Source: Euglena gracilis (Eukaryota > Euglenida > Euglenophyceae > Euglenales). From it: DNA of 64,000 nucleotides. The notes below the pieces were generated by a model that ran no database searches, was not told the origin of the DNA, and saw only the letters and a list, made by a program, of their open reading frames with translations. This document shows positions 37,101 to 48,887 of the stretch, piece by piece. The number at the start of each line of letters is the position of its first letter. Within the stretch, counting starts at the first letter, position 1. Made by a program: the position numbers and the translations under genes. Location of the stretch: the NCBI GenBank assembly GCA_039621445.1, contig CP154956.1, positions 18,561,428 to 18,625,427 of the forward strand. The letters are read 5' to 3'.

Positions 37101-37180
37101 CCCCCTAAAAGATAGGGGCGTTGCCAAATGCTTGATTGTGAACTTGACCGATCTCACATGTCGCTCAGTTTCTTTTTGAG
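36865..37180. other. No gene; AT words and a C50 tract
   Basis: GGCAGATTCC-type words to 36990, then a C-dominated run 37046-37098. Confidence 0.6.
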
Positions 37181-37186
37181 TCGGCC

Positions 37187-37335
37187 ATGCCTGCAATGTC
37201 TGTAGCAGTCTCTAATGAACCATGTTTGGCCATTGTTGCCCCTGAGAACGTGGATGCTTTTCACTGCGTGACAGGCACCGTCGTTGTTGACAGGCTGGAG
37301 TGGCACTGTTTATCCATGTTCCCACCCTTAATTAT
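37187..37335 (+). CDS. Possible exon with VAP...GTVVVDR motif
   Basis: Frame reads MSVAVSNEPCLAIVAPENVD, AFHCVTGTVVVDRLEWHC. A similar peptide (LAVVAPLAPAATECIIGTVV then VDRPEG) is encoded on the - strand at 63790-63905. Two distant, diverged copies with conserved peptide but not DNA suggest a real domain of unknown function. Confidence 0.4.
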
Positions 37336-37710
37336 GGCTGGATGGGCATGCTTTTTTTTGCATCACATGTGTTTAGACAACATAAAAAACTTCATTTTAC
37401 CAAGTTTTTTTTTTGAAAAATTCAACATCTAATTTGCTGAACATAAACCAGCGAGTTTTTGTGATGTTTGTTGCCAATGGTATCTGTTATGGTACCATTG
37501 GTCCCAAGGGGATTGGCAACCCCTGGTCACCCCCGAGGGGGTCATTAATTAAGGGGGGGGGTCGCGCTATTCGGATTGGGATTGAAGGCTGTTGGAGACC
37601 CATGATCTTTCAAGGCTTTGGAAGCCGGCCTATCTGGCTTCCTGGCCCAAATTATTTTGTGAAAACGCGCTGAGCCGTGATGACCAATCAATGTCAGGTT
37701 CGAACTTTAG

Positions 37711-37917
37711 GGGGGTGTTCCCCCCGCGTCCCCCACCCCCACCTCCCCCCCGCGTCCCGCATCTTTTTGGTTGACCAAAGGAAAATTACAACAAATTTGA
37801 GTGACGCCAAAGAAAACGTGGGGGGCAGTTGGGCCACAGTCCCCCCCCCCCCGCCCCCCCCCCCCCACGCCCCCCCCCCCCCCCGCGTCCCCCCCCCCGC
37901 GTCCCGAACCACCCCCC
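37711..37917. mobile_element. GGGGTGTTCCCC element
   Basis: GGGGGTGTTCCCCCCGCGTCC to GTCCCGAACCACCCCCC. Flanks TTTAG and CTTAG agree in four of five bases. Inner GGTTGACCAAAGGAAAATTA block as in 28825 and 30951. Confidence 0.7.
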
Positions 37918-38003
37918 CTTAGGTGCGATCGGGCATCCATATTCAGGACATAACTGGGGTTGCCCTCCCATCGCTTCATCCAAAACAATGCCTCATTTCA
38001 GGG

Positions 38004-39713
38004 CCCCGGGTCAGGCTTCTGCTTAAGGGATTGCAGTACCCCCCCCCCCCCCCGGGGGGGGTGGACCGCAGGTGGGCCAAATTTGGGTAGGGGGATTTCT
38101 ACCCCCCCCCCCCCCCGGGGGGGGTCTGCTAGCTGGAGCACAGCTGGAGGAGGAGGCCGAGTGGCAGCATGTCGGTTTGGCATGGGCGGAAACCGAGGTA
38201 CTGCTGGAGAGCAAGCCCAGGCGAAGCACACGCACCAGGACCCAACCTCAATGGTACCAGAGCGAACAAACAGAGCACAGAGAACAGAGGCGCCAGGCGA
38301 GGGCATCAGGAAAAGAGAGGTTCTCTTCTGATGGGGACACAGAAATGGCAGCAGAAGAGGAGAGCCATGACTGGAAGGAAGGGGAGAGGATAGGCGAGGC
38401 CAAACACCCTGGTCCTCCAGTCACAGCCAAAGGGGGTCCCTGGGGACAAAAAAGGCGAGAGCCGGGGCATGCACCAAGAGCCCAACAAGCTCTTGGAGGC
38501 AGCCAGCCCCACCAGAAATGGCACCAACCCGTTCAGCAAAACAAAGCAAACAGTGCCAAAGGCTGGACCACAGTCCGAGGCACCGGAAAATCAACTTCTA
38601 CACACACTCCCAACCACCCGCCTCGCACGCGGTCGCGTCGTGACAGCGCAAGCTTGATTTTGCCACCGCAGTTTGGAGGTAACCACACCAAAGGTGGGTA
38701 CACTCACACCAACACCAACACCCCCAGCAATGGCAAGGTGTGCTGGTTTGGTCAGCGGTGCCTATACCCATACTGTCCGTACCAGCACCCAGCCAACTGG
38801 TGGGGGTACACCCAAAAACTGCAGCCCACAGAGGGGGGCTCCCCATGGGGAGGGCGGGGCAGACCGACTGGGGAACAGCGCATGTGCAAGTATGGGATGG
38901 GATGCTGGTGGAGGACCACCTCCTGCCCGTATGCCCATCCCATTGAGAACAGCAACGGGAGACAGCAACACAACAACTGGGAACCACACCAAGAGCAAAG
39001 AGCCCGGGGTGGGTCCAAAGGGTCGGGGAAGCAGCAGCGACAGCAGCAGCCCAGCAAGCAGCAGTGGAAAGCATTTCCTTCCCAGGGGGACCCGGCGGGC
39101 CGTGGTGGTAAAAAGGGCCCACTGCAGGTGACACCGGTACCCGCCGGCACGCAGTGGAGGAGTAGGCCCCTTACCACCCCGAGCACCTCTTGGGAACGAA
39201 ATCGAGCAGCAACAGAAGCAGCAGCAGCAGCAGCAGCAGCCAGAAAGGGGAGCCAAAAACCCAAGGGGGAGGGGAAGGGCAAGAAAATCACAAAACGGAA
39301 GTTTGAAGTCCCAGTGAATATGGGGTCGGACAATTATTGGGAGTTGCTCCGAAGAAAGGGCCAGAAGCGGAATGCAGCGCCAGGCCTTAAACCAGACAGA
39401 AGCCAAAGTGCATCTAAGGGGGGTCTGCTAGCAGGGCTAGCTAGTGGAGTTTTTTTTTCCAGTGACTGGCGCAAAGCGCCGGAGAAAATTTTTTGGGACC
39501 CCGAAAATGGCCAAAAATGCCCGTTTTTGGCCATTTTTGGGAATTTTTGGAACAAAATCAGCCAAAAACCTATTACAAGGAGGAAAAATTTTTTCCCAGT
39601 TGGGGGGACCCCCGGCCCCCCCCCTGGGGGGGAGGGGGGTCTAGCCAGTCCATTTTTTGGCTAGCCAATACCCCCTCCCCCCCGGGGTCCTTAAGCAAAA
39701 GCCTGCCCCGGGT
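38004..39713. mobile_element. 1.7-kb unit with inverted ends enclosing the CCCH reading frame
   Basis: CCCCGGGTCAGGCTTCTGCT-TAAGG at left and the complement of CCCGGGGCAGGCTTTTGC-TTAAGG at right, about 26 bp. Inside each end lie C14-G8 and GGGGTCTGCTAGC blocks. No clear target duplication. Confidence 0.55.
38072..39664 (+). CDS. Protein with 2A-like motif and two CCCH zinc fingers
   Basis: Open for 530 codons, no ATG until 38345, so the N-terminus is uncertain or truncated. Order: charged Glu/Arg-rich start; GERIGEAKHPGP (GEAKHPGP at 38393-38416), a 2A-like core with HPGP for NPGP; low-complexity Gln/Asn/Gly; CCCH finger 1, C-x5-C-x4-C-x3-H (38741-38788); CCCH finger 2, C-x5-C-x6-C-x3-H (38884-38938); Gln-rich tract; poly-Ala (AAAAAAAARKG); basic tail. 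After about 39440 the frame enters repeat DNA. CCCH fingers bind RNA. The build resembles a non-LTR element ORF1. No RT lies beside it. Confidence 0.65.
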   Translation: MGQIWVGGFLPPPPPGGGLLAGAQLEEEAEWQHVGLAWAETEVLLESKPRRSTRTRTQPQWYQSEQTEHREQRRQARASGKERFSSDGDTEMAAEEESHDWKEGERIGEAKHPGPPVTAKGGPWGQKRREPGHAPRAQQALGGSQPHQKWHQPVQQNKANSAKGWTTVRGTGKSTSTHTPNHPPRTRSRRDSASLILPPQFGGNHTKGGYTHTNTNTPSNGKVCWFGQRCLYPYCPYQHPANWWGYTQKLQPTEGGSPWGGRGRPTGEQRMCKYGMGCWWRTTSCPYAHPIENSNGRQQHNNWEPHQEQRARGGSKGSGKQQRQQQPSKQQWKAFPSQGDPAGRGGKKGPLQVTPVPAGTQWRSRPLTTPSTSWERNRAATEAAAAAAAARKGSQKPKGEGKGKKITKRKFEVPVNMGSDNYWELLRRKGQKRNAAPGLKPDRSQSASKGGLLAGLASGVFFSSDWRKAPEKIFWDPENGQKCPFLAIFGNFWNKISQKPITRRKNFFPVGGTPGPPPGGEGGLASPFFG

Positions 39714-39719
39714 GGAAAA

Positions 39720-40902
39720 TTGGCCATTCCGATTTTGATGGTCGGGCAGATCATGGTCGGCCCGACTATGTTCCGGCCGACCTTGCCCTTATGGACCTTT
39801 GGTGTCGGGCCGACCAAGTCGGCCCGACCACCGCTGTACTGTAATACCCCCCCTTTTTTGAAAATTTTGCTTAACCCCCCCCCAATTTGGCTCTTTTTTT
39901 GGGGCTTAAAATGCATGGAAACACACTGGATTCACCTTTAAACTGTCAAGAAAACGTTCCATATTGAAGAAAAAATCGAAAAACTTCCTGTGTAGAGGCG
40001 GACACATCCTGAATGCCACACTACCAAACCACTGTTTTGAACTGTCCACAGCATCAGGGTCAGGGCTAAGGTCAAAGGAAGGTTGGGACGACTAGTCAAC
40101 TAGTCAATTATTTGTTCGGAACCCTCGAATAGGATTGCCATTTCAGTGGTGTTGATGGTGAATAAGGAAGCCAACCATCATACAGATAAAGGCTGCCAAA
40201 GAGGGATCCAGAACTGACAAAGTGTGGCGGTTGCCGCTGCGATTGCGGCGAAATGTGAGGTTGCGCAGTAAGGCTTGCCAAGTTAAATTAGGGCTTGCCT
40301 GGGGTCCTATAAATCCTTGGAATCAATTGGACAGCACAGGGGGGAGGTAGTGATATTTGGAAGGTAAAAATTGCATAATTTGGTCCAATGTGACTCTTCT
40401 AGGTGTCAACAAGGCAAGAAAGCAAAGAAAAGCTCGAAGGGGAATAATAGTCGATTATTCGTTTGGATGGGATATTAATCAATATTATTTTGTTGAGGTT
40501 GAACAAACACTGTTCGTCCTACCTTAGCCAGAGATGCGGTTAGGGGCAGGGTTAGGGTTTGGGTTTGGGTAAGGGTTAGAATTAGGGTTAGGATTAGCAA
40601 CCCCAACTGAAGAATTCGCACCTAAATTAGCCCCCCCTTGCGCTGCGGCGTGCCGTGACCCCCCTCCCCCCTCTGCCCAGTGAATCAAAATTTTTTTCAC
40701 CCTTGGATATGGTAAAAACAATTGATTTTTTCAACATTTTTCCTTCAAAAATTTGTCTTCCCAGCCCGAAAATCGCCAAAAGTTACTTTCCCCCCATTTA
40801 TTTTTCAAAAAAATGGCCAAAATTTGGCACGTGGCGCGGCGAAAGTGCCGCGTGCGTGTGCTGCAGCACACCCCTCTTCCCCCTCTTCTCCCCTCTATCA
40901 AC
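39720..40902. other. No gene; mostly unique DNA
   Basis: GTCGGCCCGACC words at 39750-39830, unique AT-average DNA 39920-40520, telomere-like repeats 40530-40602, then C-rich. No supported frame. Confidence 0.55.
40530..40602 (+). repeat. Interstitial telomere-like repeats
   Basis: Degenerate GGGTTTGGGTTTGGGTAAGG and GGGTTAGGGTTAGGATTAG units, about nine in a row, compatible with TTTAGGG/TTAGGG telomere types. Confidence 0.65.
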
Positions 40903-41269
40903 TATGCCCCCCCTTTACTGTTCCCCCCCTTACTGTTCCCATAGGGGGGATGGGAACAGTGCAGTGTGAGGGCATTTTTTCTAAAGGCTCTTCGAACAAA
41001 GAGAGAAAAAAGGAAGTTTTTGGTCAGTTTCAGGTGCTCTCATTTCTGTCAAACTCGAAATCAACACCAAAATGGATGTTGTGCAATTTTCAAGCATGTG
41101 AACCAAAAAGGCTTCATTTTGGCATTTTAGGTGGCATTTGGGGTCTTACTCGGTTGGTTAGTTCATGGCCCATGGGAACAGTAAGGGGGGGGGGAGCTTG
41201 TCCCCCCCCCCCTTGCTGTTCCCATGGACCCAAAAGGGGGCCACAGGACAGGAAAGGGGGGGGGCATGG
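40903..41269. mobile_element. CTATGCCCC...GGGGCATGG element, private word TTACTGTTCCC
   Basis: Left CTATGCCCCCCCTTTACTG, right GGGGGGGCATGG followed by TA. Words TTACTGTTCCCC and GGGAACAGTAAGGGG at both ends; 200 unique bases inside. Confidence 0.6.
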
Positions 41270-43725
41270 TAGTCTCCTTGGGGCGGGCAATTGCATGGAG
41301 GGGCAGCCTGTGTGGAAGTCTCAATTTTCACCAAAAACATCCAAGTAAGATGCGGTACAAGCCACCGAACAAGGTTTATAACCCCACATGCCATGTGGCG
41401 TATTTTTAGATCCTTTGGGTGGAAGAATACATTCAATTATGAATTTATCGCAAACGGCAAATTCATAGCGCCTAGTCTCCAAGTCAACCCCCTGCCCCGT
41501 TGCACCAACCTGGGTCAATAACGCAGAGAGGTGGTGGGCATCTGATCCCGCAAACACACATCGAAATCTTAACATTATAGCCCCACCCACAGTTTCTCAC
41601 CCACATCCGCAATAATGTGCTTTTCATGTCTCATTGATTTAAATCTCAGTTTTATTTTCAGATTTCCCAAACATTTCTGAGCACCTCCAAGTTGGACACG
41701 TGAAGGACATTGAAGTTCTCCACTCACATCCATCCTTGGTTTCGAGATGGAGCAGCTTTTTCTCTCTTCCTGTTTTTTTTTCTCCTCTGGTATCTCTTTC
41801 ATTTCCTTTGTATTTCCTTTTCCTCTCGTAGTGCAATCCCCCCCCCCCCCGGATTGCACCCCCTTGGCACGGCAAAATCGGCCCCATCCCCTGGTCAGCC
41901 AACCCCTCAGCACGGCACAGCATGCCAAACCACACCAATAAAGTTTCCGTTTGGGAAATTTTGGCTCTCCACCGCAACGACCCCCCCTCCCTCACCAAGG
42001 CAAAATGGGTGCCCCCCCCCCCTGATGGCCGAGGGTTAGACGTGACAGCGGACGTGGCAGAGCGTCAGACGTAGTTTTTGAGGAATGCCCCTTGAGACCT
42101 TCCTGAAGCCTAAGCGTCGGCCAACAACTGGTTCGGGGATGAAACAGGATGAAAATTAAAAACCCAAAATGCATTGTTTTTGATGTTTTTGGGTGGTTTG
42201 CGGCCAAAGAATTTGTCCCCCTGAGTCAAGGTTTGGTTGGTCGGCCAGGGGGGGGGGTTATGAGTGGGGGGGTTTTTAAGTGGGGGGGGGGTCAGTTTTG
42301 GGGTGGCGGCGGGAGAGATAAACATTGCTTGGTCATTTGGCCAAGCAAATCGGCAGACACTGGGTAATTGCAGAAATGCACCAATCATCCCACCCAAAAC
42401 TCGGGAAATGTGGGTTGCATTTTTTTTTTTCACATTTTTGTAGTTTTTTTTGTGCATTTCGATTTTTTCCAAAAATGTGCCAATTCCCAAAATTTTTTGG
42501 GATTTTTTTCGCCTTTTGTTGTGCAATTTTTTCGATTTTTTAAAGTGCTTTTTTTGCTTTCTGCCGCAGTTTTTTGTGAGTCACCCAATTTTTTGTGTTT
42601 TTTGACGATTTTTTTTTTTGCAAATTTGAGCAATTTTCTGAAATTTTCGATTTTTGAAACTGACATTTTTCTCATAATTCCGTGCAATTGTTGTAAATTT
42701 GGAGCCATTTTTGCATGTTTTTTTGGATAATTTTTAAATTCTCTTCATTTTTTTCCGCCTCTTCACTCAAATTTTGAGCATTTTTGAGCTTTTTTTTCAA
42801 AAATGTGCATTTTGAACTTTTTTTTTGCGCAGTTTTGCGCATTTTTTCCTGGCCGGGCCAGCCCTGTCTTTTTTGTGTGTTCTAACAAATTTTTTTTGTG
42901 TTTTGTGTGCATCGGCAAAAAACTTTTTGTGTCTCGGTGCGTATCGGCAATTTTTTTGAATTTTTTTTATGATTATTTGTTATGATTCGACACCAAAGAG
43001 ACTTTCACATTCCTAACGGTTGATGATATGGTTTGCGTGGGAATCGCCCCGGGTGTAGGGCTCTTGCTGGACGATGCCATATACCCCAATTTCATACACA
43101 AAAATAATGAAAATCCAAAAATTTCCAGATTCTTTAAGGGCCAAAAACATGGTGAATGTCAACTTGGCAACAATTTTAACAACGCCAACTACCAATTTAC
43201 ACGCGGCGTGAGGAAGAAATATTTCAGAGTTTTTGGGGAGCTGAAAAATGAGGGTTTTTCAGGCGCGGGTTGGGCAAGAAAAAAACCAGAATAAGACCCC
43301 CCCCCCTCCCCCCAGGAGGTTTCTGGCAATGGCCCAAAAATAAGACCCGGGTTTTTAGGGGGTCATGAAGAAAATTAAAACACCACAAAATGCCCCCAAA
43401 AAATGTATGAGCTGGGTATGGACATGAGCAAACGTCAGTGGGGCTCTGTATTTGCCATGCGAGGGAGGAACGTCCCACTACAGCTGCAGCAACCTTGCCC
43501 TTAGTTGAAATATATGTTTCTGAGGAGTGTCCAGATGACATATGTGGCAGCTCGTTTAAAACAAACTCAGCAAAAGGTATTTTGATTATCATTCTTTCGT
43601 TTTTTTTTGTGAAAACAAAAAACCAGCTGTGTCGTGTGAACATCCCAGAATCTTTTTGTTCTTTGTTGGTCCCTTTGTTGGTTCAACCCATGGCATTCAC
43701 CCTTCACCCTCCTAATAGCTAGAGG
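41270..43725. other. No supported gene; T-rich DNA
   Basis: 41290-42110 has short frames on both strands (for example DVSGELQCPSRVQLGGAQK on -, 41600-41750) without family match. 42420-42970 is almost pure T/G/C words of TTTTTTGCATTTTTG type, giving meaningless Phe-rich frames. Confidence 0.5.
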
Positions 43726-43894
43726 GGGGTGTTTCCTCCACGCCGACCCCGTTTCCCCCCCCCCCCCCGCATCCGGATTTGGGCCGGGCAACGTATTTTT
43801 TTAGTCGGCCAAAGGAGAAACACATACAAGAAGGTGTATGGAGGCAGTTGGGCCACAGGTTCTGCCCGCGTCCACCCCATCCCGAACCACCTCC
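43726..43894. mobile_element. GGGGTGTTTCC element, diverged
   Basis: GGGGTGTTTCCTCCACGCC to CCCGAACCACCTCC with the family inner block GGGCCGGGCAACGTATTTTT and GTCGGCCAAAGGAGAAACA. No target duplication left. Confidence 0.55.
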
Positions 43895-44742
43895 TGATTT
43901 ATTATAACTGCCTGCCAGAATTGCTCCCCCAGTAGTTCGCATGTCAGCGCTATGGTGGGCTAAGATTGTGGTCAATCCACGGGATGTTCCCAGCTTCGTT
44001 GCATGACGGTGCTCAAGACCGCAGACCGGAAGCTCCGACCATCGACGGCACCACCTCATGTCACCAACCTTTTTCATTTCCGATGTACGAACTGGCAGAC
44101 AGTTCTCTCAAGGGTGAGGCGGACGCGATTCCAATCGCCAATGCACCCCCCCCCCCCAATGATTTTGCCCCAAAGTTAATGAACCAATCTTTTTGGCCCC
44201 GACCCCTGCACCACTAACTAATTGGGCACAACATCCAGAACCAATGATGGACTGGTTGCTTTTTTAAAAAAAGCAATTTGCTGTGAAATGTTTTGCTCAA
44301 TAATTGGAGCAAAATTTGATTCTTCTCTCAATCATGCAACTGAACATCATGGCAATTTGGATGATGTTTTTACGCTCACCACCTCTTGATTTCAAAAATA
44401 TGCATCCACCATTTTTATTTGTGAAGGGGGGAGGTATTTGGACGCCTTTTTTTACGGCCCCCCCTTCAAAGTTATTTGGGCAGCGCCCTGGACCCCCAGA
44501 GCTCTTCCCAAACTCCAACCTTTCTTTGCGATTTCCTTGGTTGAATTTCTTGATTGAAATTCAAGAGTTTTTTCAATAAAATTAATTCCCCCCAAAAAAC
44601 CCAAAACTTTTTTCCAACGTTTCAACGTTATTTTTTTTTGCATTTTTGTTATAAAGAGGCTTTCCCATCGAGTTTTTCCCAGGTCATCGGTGCGACTTCC
44701 AAGTAATTTGAGTGATTTGTTTGGAGTAATACCTGGTGTAAG
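43895..44742. other. No recognised gene upstream of kinase exon 1
   Basis: Unique, with scattered C runs. Could contain a first kinase exon or promoter, but nothing distinguishes one. Confidence 0.4.
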
Positions 44743-44870
44743 CCTCTGGTGGTCGATGCCTGCGCATTGCGTCCCACATCGCCGACGGGACGTGGGCCAG
44801 CGTGTACTGTGTGTACGAGGCGGACTCACAGCAGTCCTCCGCCTTGAAAGTCATCCCAATCGAAGCCCAG
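44743..44870 (+). CDS. Kinase exon: Gly loop and VAIK-type lysine
   Basis: CLRIASHIADGTWASVYCVY then SALKVIPIEAQ. Acceptor after TGTAAG (44742). No good GT donor directly after 44870, where a G run begins. Confidence 0.65.
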
Positions 44871-47800
44871 GGGGGCTGAAGGGGGGCGTTTGCGCCACCC
44901 CCCCAGATTTCAATGTGGAATTTGAGGGCTAAATATTGCAAAAAGGCCCACCTTCTAGGCCCGAAATTGGGCATCGGCAGTTGAAAATATGCAAAACTAC
45001 TTTATTACACCTGAAGCATCAAAATAAATGAAATTTGAAGATTTTATTGTCGAAAATTTAAACTGAAAGCTGTCCTTCACCCCCAGCTTTTTGTCGAAAT
45101 GGCGTGCAGTGCATTGCCTGTGAATGGATGTGTTTGCTGACTTCAAAATATCTGATATTATTTTTTTCAAGGTTGGACCCCGAGGGGGGGAACCAAACCA
45201 ACCACACAAGGTGAGTGCATGTCCCCACAGCCCTGGAATTACACCTGCTAATTTCGCTTCTGTGCTGTGTGGTGAGTGGCTAGGTACCCTGACACCAGTG
45301 CTCTTTTGTTGCTCCGCCTGGCACCGGCCTTGAACAGACAAGAAGCCTTAGTGCAACTAAGGAGGGAGGGGAGGGGGAGGGGGTAGGGTGGGTGGGACTG
45401 AACCCCCCTCCCCCCAAGAGGGGGTTTCCCCTCCGAGCATCCAGCCTCAGTACTGAGTGATTTGCTCAGCACCGTCAACGAGTGTCGAAAGAGGGCAACT
45501 CCGGCTTGGAGGAAATCACGACACTGATTTGAGAATGTGCTGTGGTTACGATGCAATAAATTGTACCCATGGAGAGATGAGTTACACCATGGGTGATATT
45601 AAAAAACTGCATTGTGAGCCTCCCTGAACATCAAACCATGTTCAAGGAGCACAAAATGCGCTGCATTTTCCTAAGAAATCCAGCGGGGGCATGCAAACGC
45701 GTTTTTTTGCAGGTTTTTTTTTGGCTTTCTTTGCTTTTGACGAAATTTGTGTTTTTTTTATTTTGCCAAAATTTGTGTTTTTTGTGCTTTTTTTTGTATT
45801 TTTCCAGGTTGCTTTTATGATGAAAGAATTCTTGTTTTGGCCCTGATTCCCCCCCAAGACCAAAATTTTGTCTTTTTTTGCACTTTGCAGTTTTTTGGGT
45901 CAACATTTTTTTTTTGCATTTTTCCAGTTTTTTTATTTTTGCTTATTTTTTATCTTTCTTTTTGCAAAGTGCAAGTTTTTCCTTGACAGGGCCGAAAATT
46001 TATTCAAGCCCTCTCCAGCAGAAAGTCTGCATCCCTGCGGAGCTCCTAAGGGATTTTGCATGTAAGTTGCGTTTTTTTGTGGCGGGCGTTTTTGTTTTTG
46101 TTTTTTCGCCTTTTTTTTTTTTTTTTGCTTTTTTTTGTGCTTTTATCTTTTTTTTTTTGCTTTTTTTGCGCCTGCATTTTTCGAGGGCCCTGTGTTTCTG
46201 TTGATGTGTTGACATGCGCAAAGGTTGACTCGCGCCCGAACGATACCTTCTGCCATTGTGTGCTGGTAGGGATTCAGGTCCAAGTAGCCCGCACCTTCTT
46301 CCAGGCCAGCAGCTTCCAGGTCCCCCCCCCCCCGGGGTCGACTGGAAATATTTTGCAGCCTGGATAAACTAGGTTGGATTGAGAAAGATTTCGACACAAG
46401 GTGGCTAAGAATTCGAAAAAAATGGGGGCCATTTTGACCCCCACCCGGGTCAAAATGGCCAAAAATTGCCATTTTGACCTTTTGGGGGGTTTTAACCTTG
46501 TTTTTTTTTGGTTGCCACTGCAGCTTGCATGCCATGTAGTGCAGCCACAGCAACAATGCAATGCCTTTTGGTTGAAAATCAAGAGAATGGCAATGACACT
46601 GCGCAGGGGGGGGGGGCATGTTTCGCAATGTTTCGCATTTTTGGGCATTTTTTTTGCACATCTTTTGAATTTGTGCATTTTTGTGCAGTTTTTCGCATTT
46701 TTTGTGCCTTTTTTTCAGTTTTTTTCAATGCATTTTGTGGAGTGCTGCTAAAAACCACTAATTTATGGCATTTTTGACCATTTTTTGCATTTTTTTTTTG
46801 CAACCTTTTTGGATTTTTTATTTTTTTCAAACTGAGAGTTTCTTTGTAATTCCGCACAGTTGTTGCTTATTTGGAGTCTGGTTCCACCTTTGCGTGTTCT
46901 TTTGGGCAGTTTTTGCATTTTTTTCCTTCATTTTTGTGCCTTTTCTCTCAAATTTCGAACGCTGTTGTGCATTTTTTCTAAATGTGCATTTTGCCCATTT
47001 TCCCAAAAATGTGCCTTTTGCGCATTTTTGCATAATCTGTTTTCGAGGCCGGGCTAGCGCATCTCCCCCTTGCAATGCAATGTGGTTGCAGCAGTAGTGC
47101 AATGAAGCGGCAGTGCATGCCACATTGGATCCAATGGTGGGTTAATTTATTGGTCTCGGATGGGTCCCCTGACGTTAGATTTTACCAAAAGCAACAAACA
47201 CGCAGGAAACACCACACAATGTAGACAGAAACCTCTGTTTCAACACAGCCCACGGTGGTCCCTAATGCTCTTTTTGGAAATTTGTTTATTTGTTTCACAT
47301 TTTTAAAGCAATTCAATGTTCATTTTGTTATTCCTTCCTCTGTATTTATTTCCCCTGACACCTCGTTTCAGTCCAAAACGTCCCTTGCCCCCCTGCCTGC
47401 GGCGCCCATGTCGAAAGTGCGTATGTTGTCATCGAATTGCTGAAGACCCTGCGCCATCCCAACATTGTACAGTACCACAACCACTTCACCCTCACCATCA
47501 ACGACGTGAGCTGCTTATGCATCCAGTGTGTCCTTTCGTCCTGACTTTCTATGGGATATTCAACACTTTTTTTGTCTGTTCTCCGTTGTTCTGTGCGCGT
47601 GCCTGCATCTGCGTGGTGGTGTGAAATTTATCATTGGTAGGTGTTTTTGAAACCATGCACACACAGCTACGTTGTGGTGAAGCGTTGGGTTGCAAAATGA
47701 AAGATTTACTAAAAAGTCAAATATTTTCTTTGCATATCTTTGCATATTTTCCCCTTCCATTTTTCTTGATTGCACTTGGAATTTGTCTTTCAACCAGACA

Positions 47801-48851
47801 ATTGCACAGTCACATTTTTGCACCAGTTTCTCTTTTACAGTTCGTGCATAACGTGTGCAACTGAGGAAATCAAGCGTGACGGTTTCGTTTTTTCACCCCT
47901 TTGCACTTTTTTTTTGGCGTGACAACCAAACAAAAGTGTTTTTTTTGTTTGGTTTGGGGGTTTTGACCTTCTTTTGGCATTTTTTTTTAAGACACTGTTT
48001 TCTTTATGCTTTTGTGTTTTTTGGTAGAAGCGTGCATATTTGTCCAAAACATGCACCATGTTGCAAGGTTTCATGGTGAATTGAATTTTTTTCATTTCAT
48101 GGTGAAATGAATTTTTTTATCTAGGTGAGGTGATAGTTTTTCTTTTAAGTCCTCTCCAGCAGAAAAGCGCAGGGACTTTCATGCAGATTGCATTTTCATT
48201 TTCTTATTTTTTTGGATTGTGCATGTTGAGGTGCCTTGTTGTTGTGCGCTCCCCCTGGCCTGATGTTTTTTTTTAGCGGAATGCTGAAGCGTGTGTTTTT
48301 TTGACCCAAAATGAAAGTTAAAAGTCGCACCAGCCCCAGGACTCTGATGTGTTGACTCCGGAAACTGAGGCCCGATGCAATCAGAATTATCCTTGTGGCG
48401 ATGGTCTGCGGTATTGGACATGGGGTATCGACACAAATTGAGGCTTTTACCCTTCCACCCTAGTACCCCGAGCGCAGAGATTCTTCCTGGGTCCTAAAAG
48501 AACAGCCCTCTGCCTGATTGATCAAACGAATTTTTTCAACGCTGGTTCGTTCAATCGCATTTTGGAAGTCGATTGAAAAGGACCTGAAACCAAGTGGCTT
48601 TGCTCTTTCTTTGTTGCCGTGGCTTGGTTGAAAGGCAAGGTGTGCAGTTAGCGTGCCCTGTACCAACAGCTCCCCCCCTCTCCCTCTGAATTGGCCAGGC
48701 CTTTTTTTTTTATTTAGGAAAATGTGCCAAAAACCATTGATTTTCCATCATTTGGTGGAGTAACCAGAGTGGCCGATTCCCCCCTGAGGGGAGGCTTGCA
48801 AGTGGTGACTGGTTTTCAGAACGTGACTGACTGGTTTTTTGAAAGTGGGAA

Positions 48852-48887
<36 letters not shown>

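Noticed and set aside
42420-42970. Phe-rich membrane-protein-like frames (also 45700-46180, 46600-47040, 50280-51060)
   Set aside because: They come from T-rich TTTTTTGCATTTTT sequence open on both strands (Lys-rich on the other). No membrane-protein pattern beyond composition.
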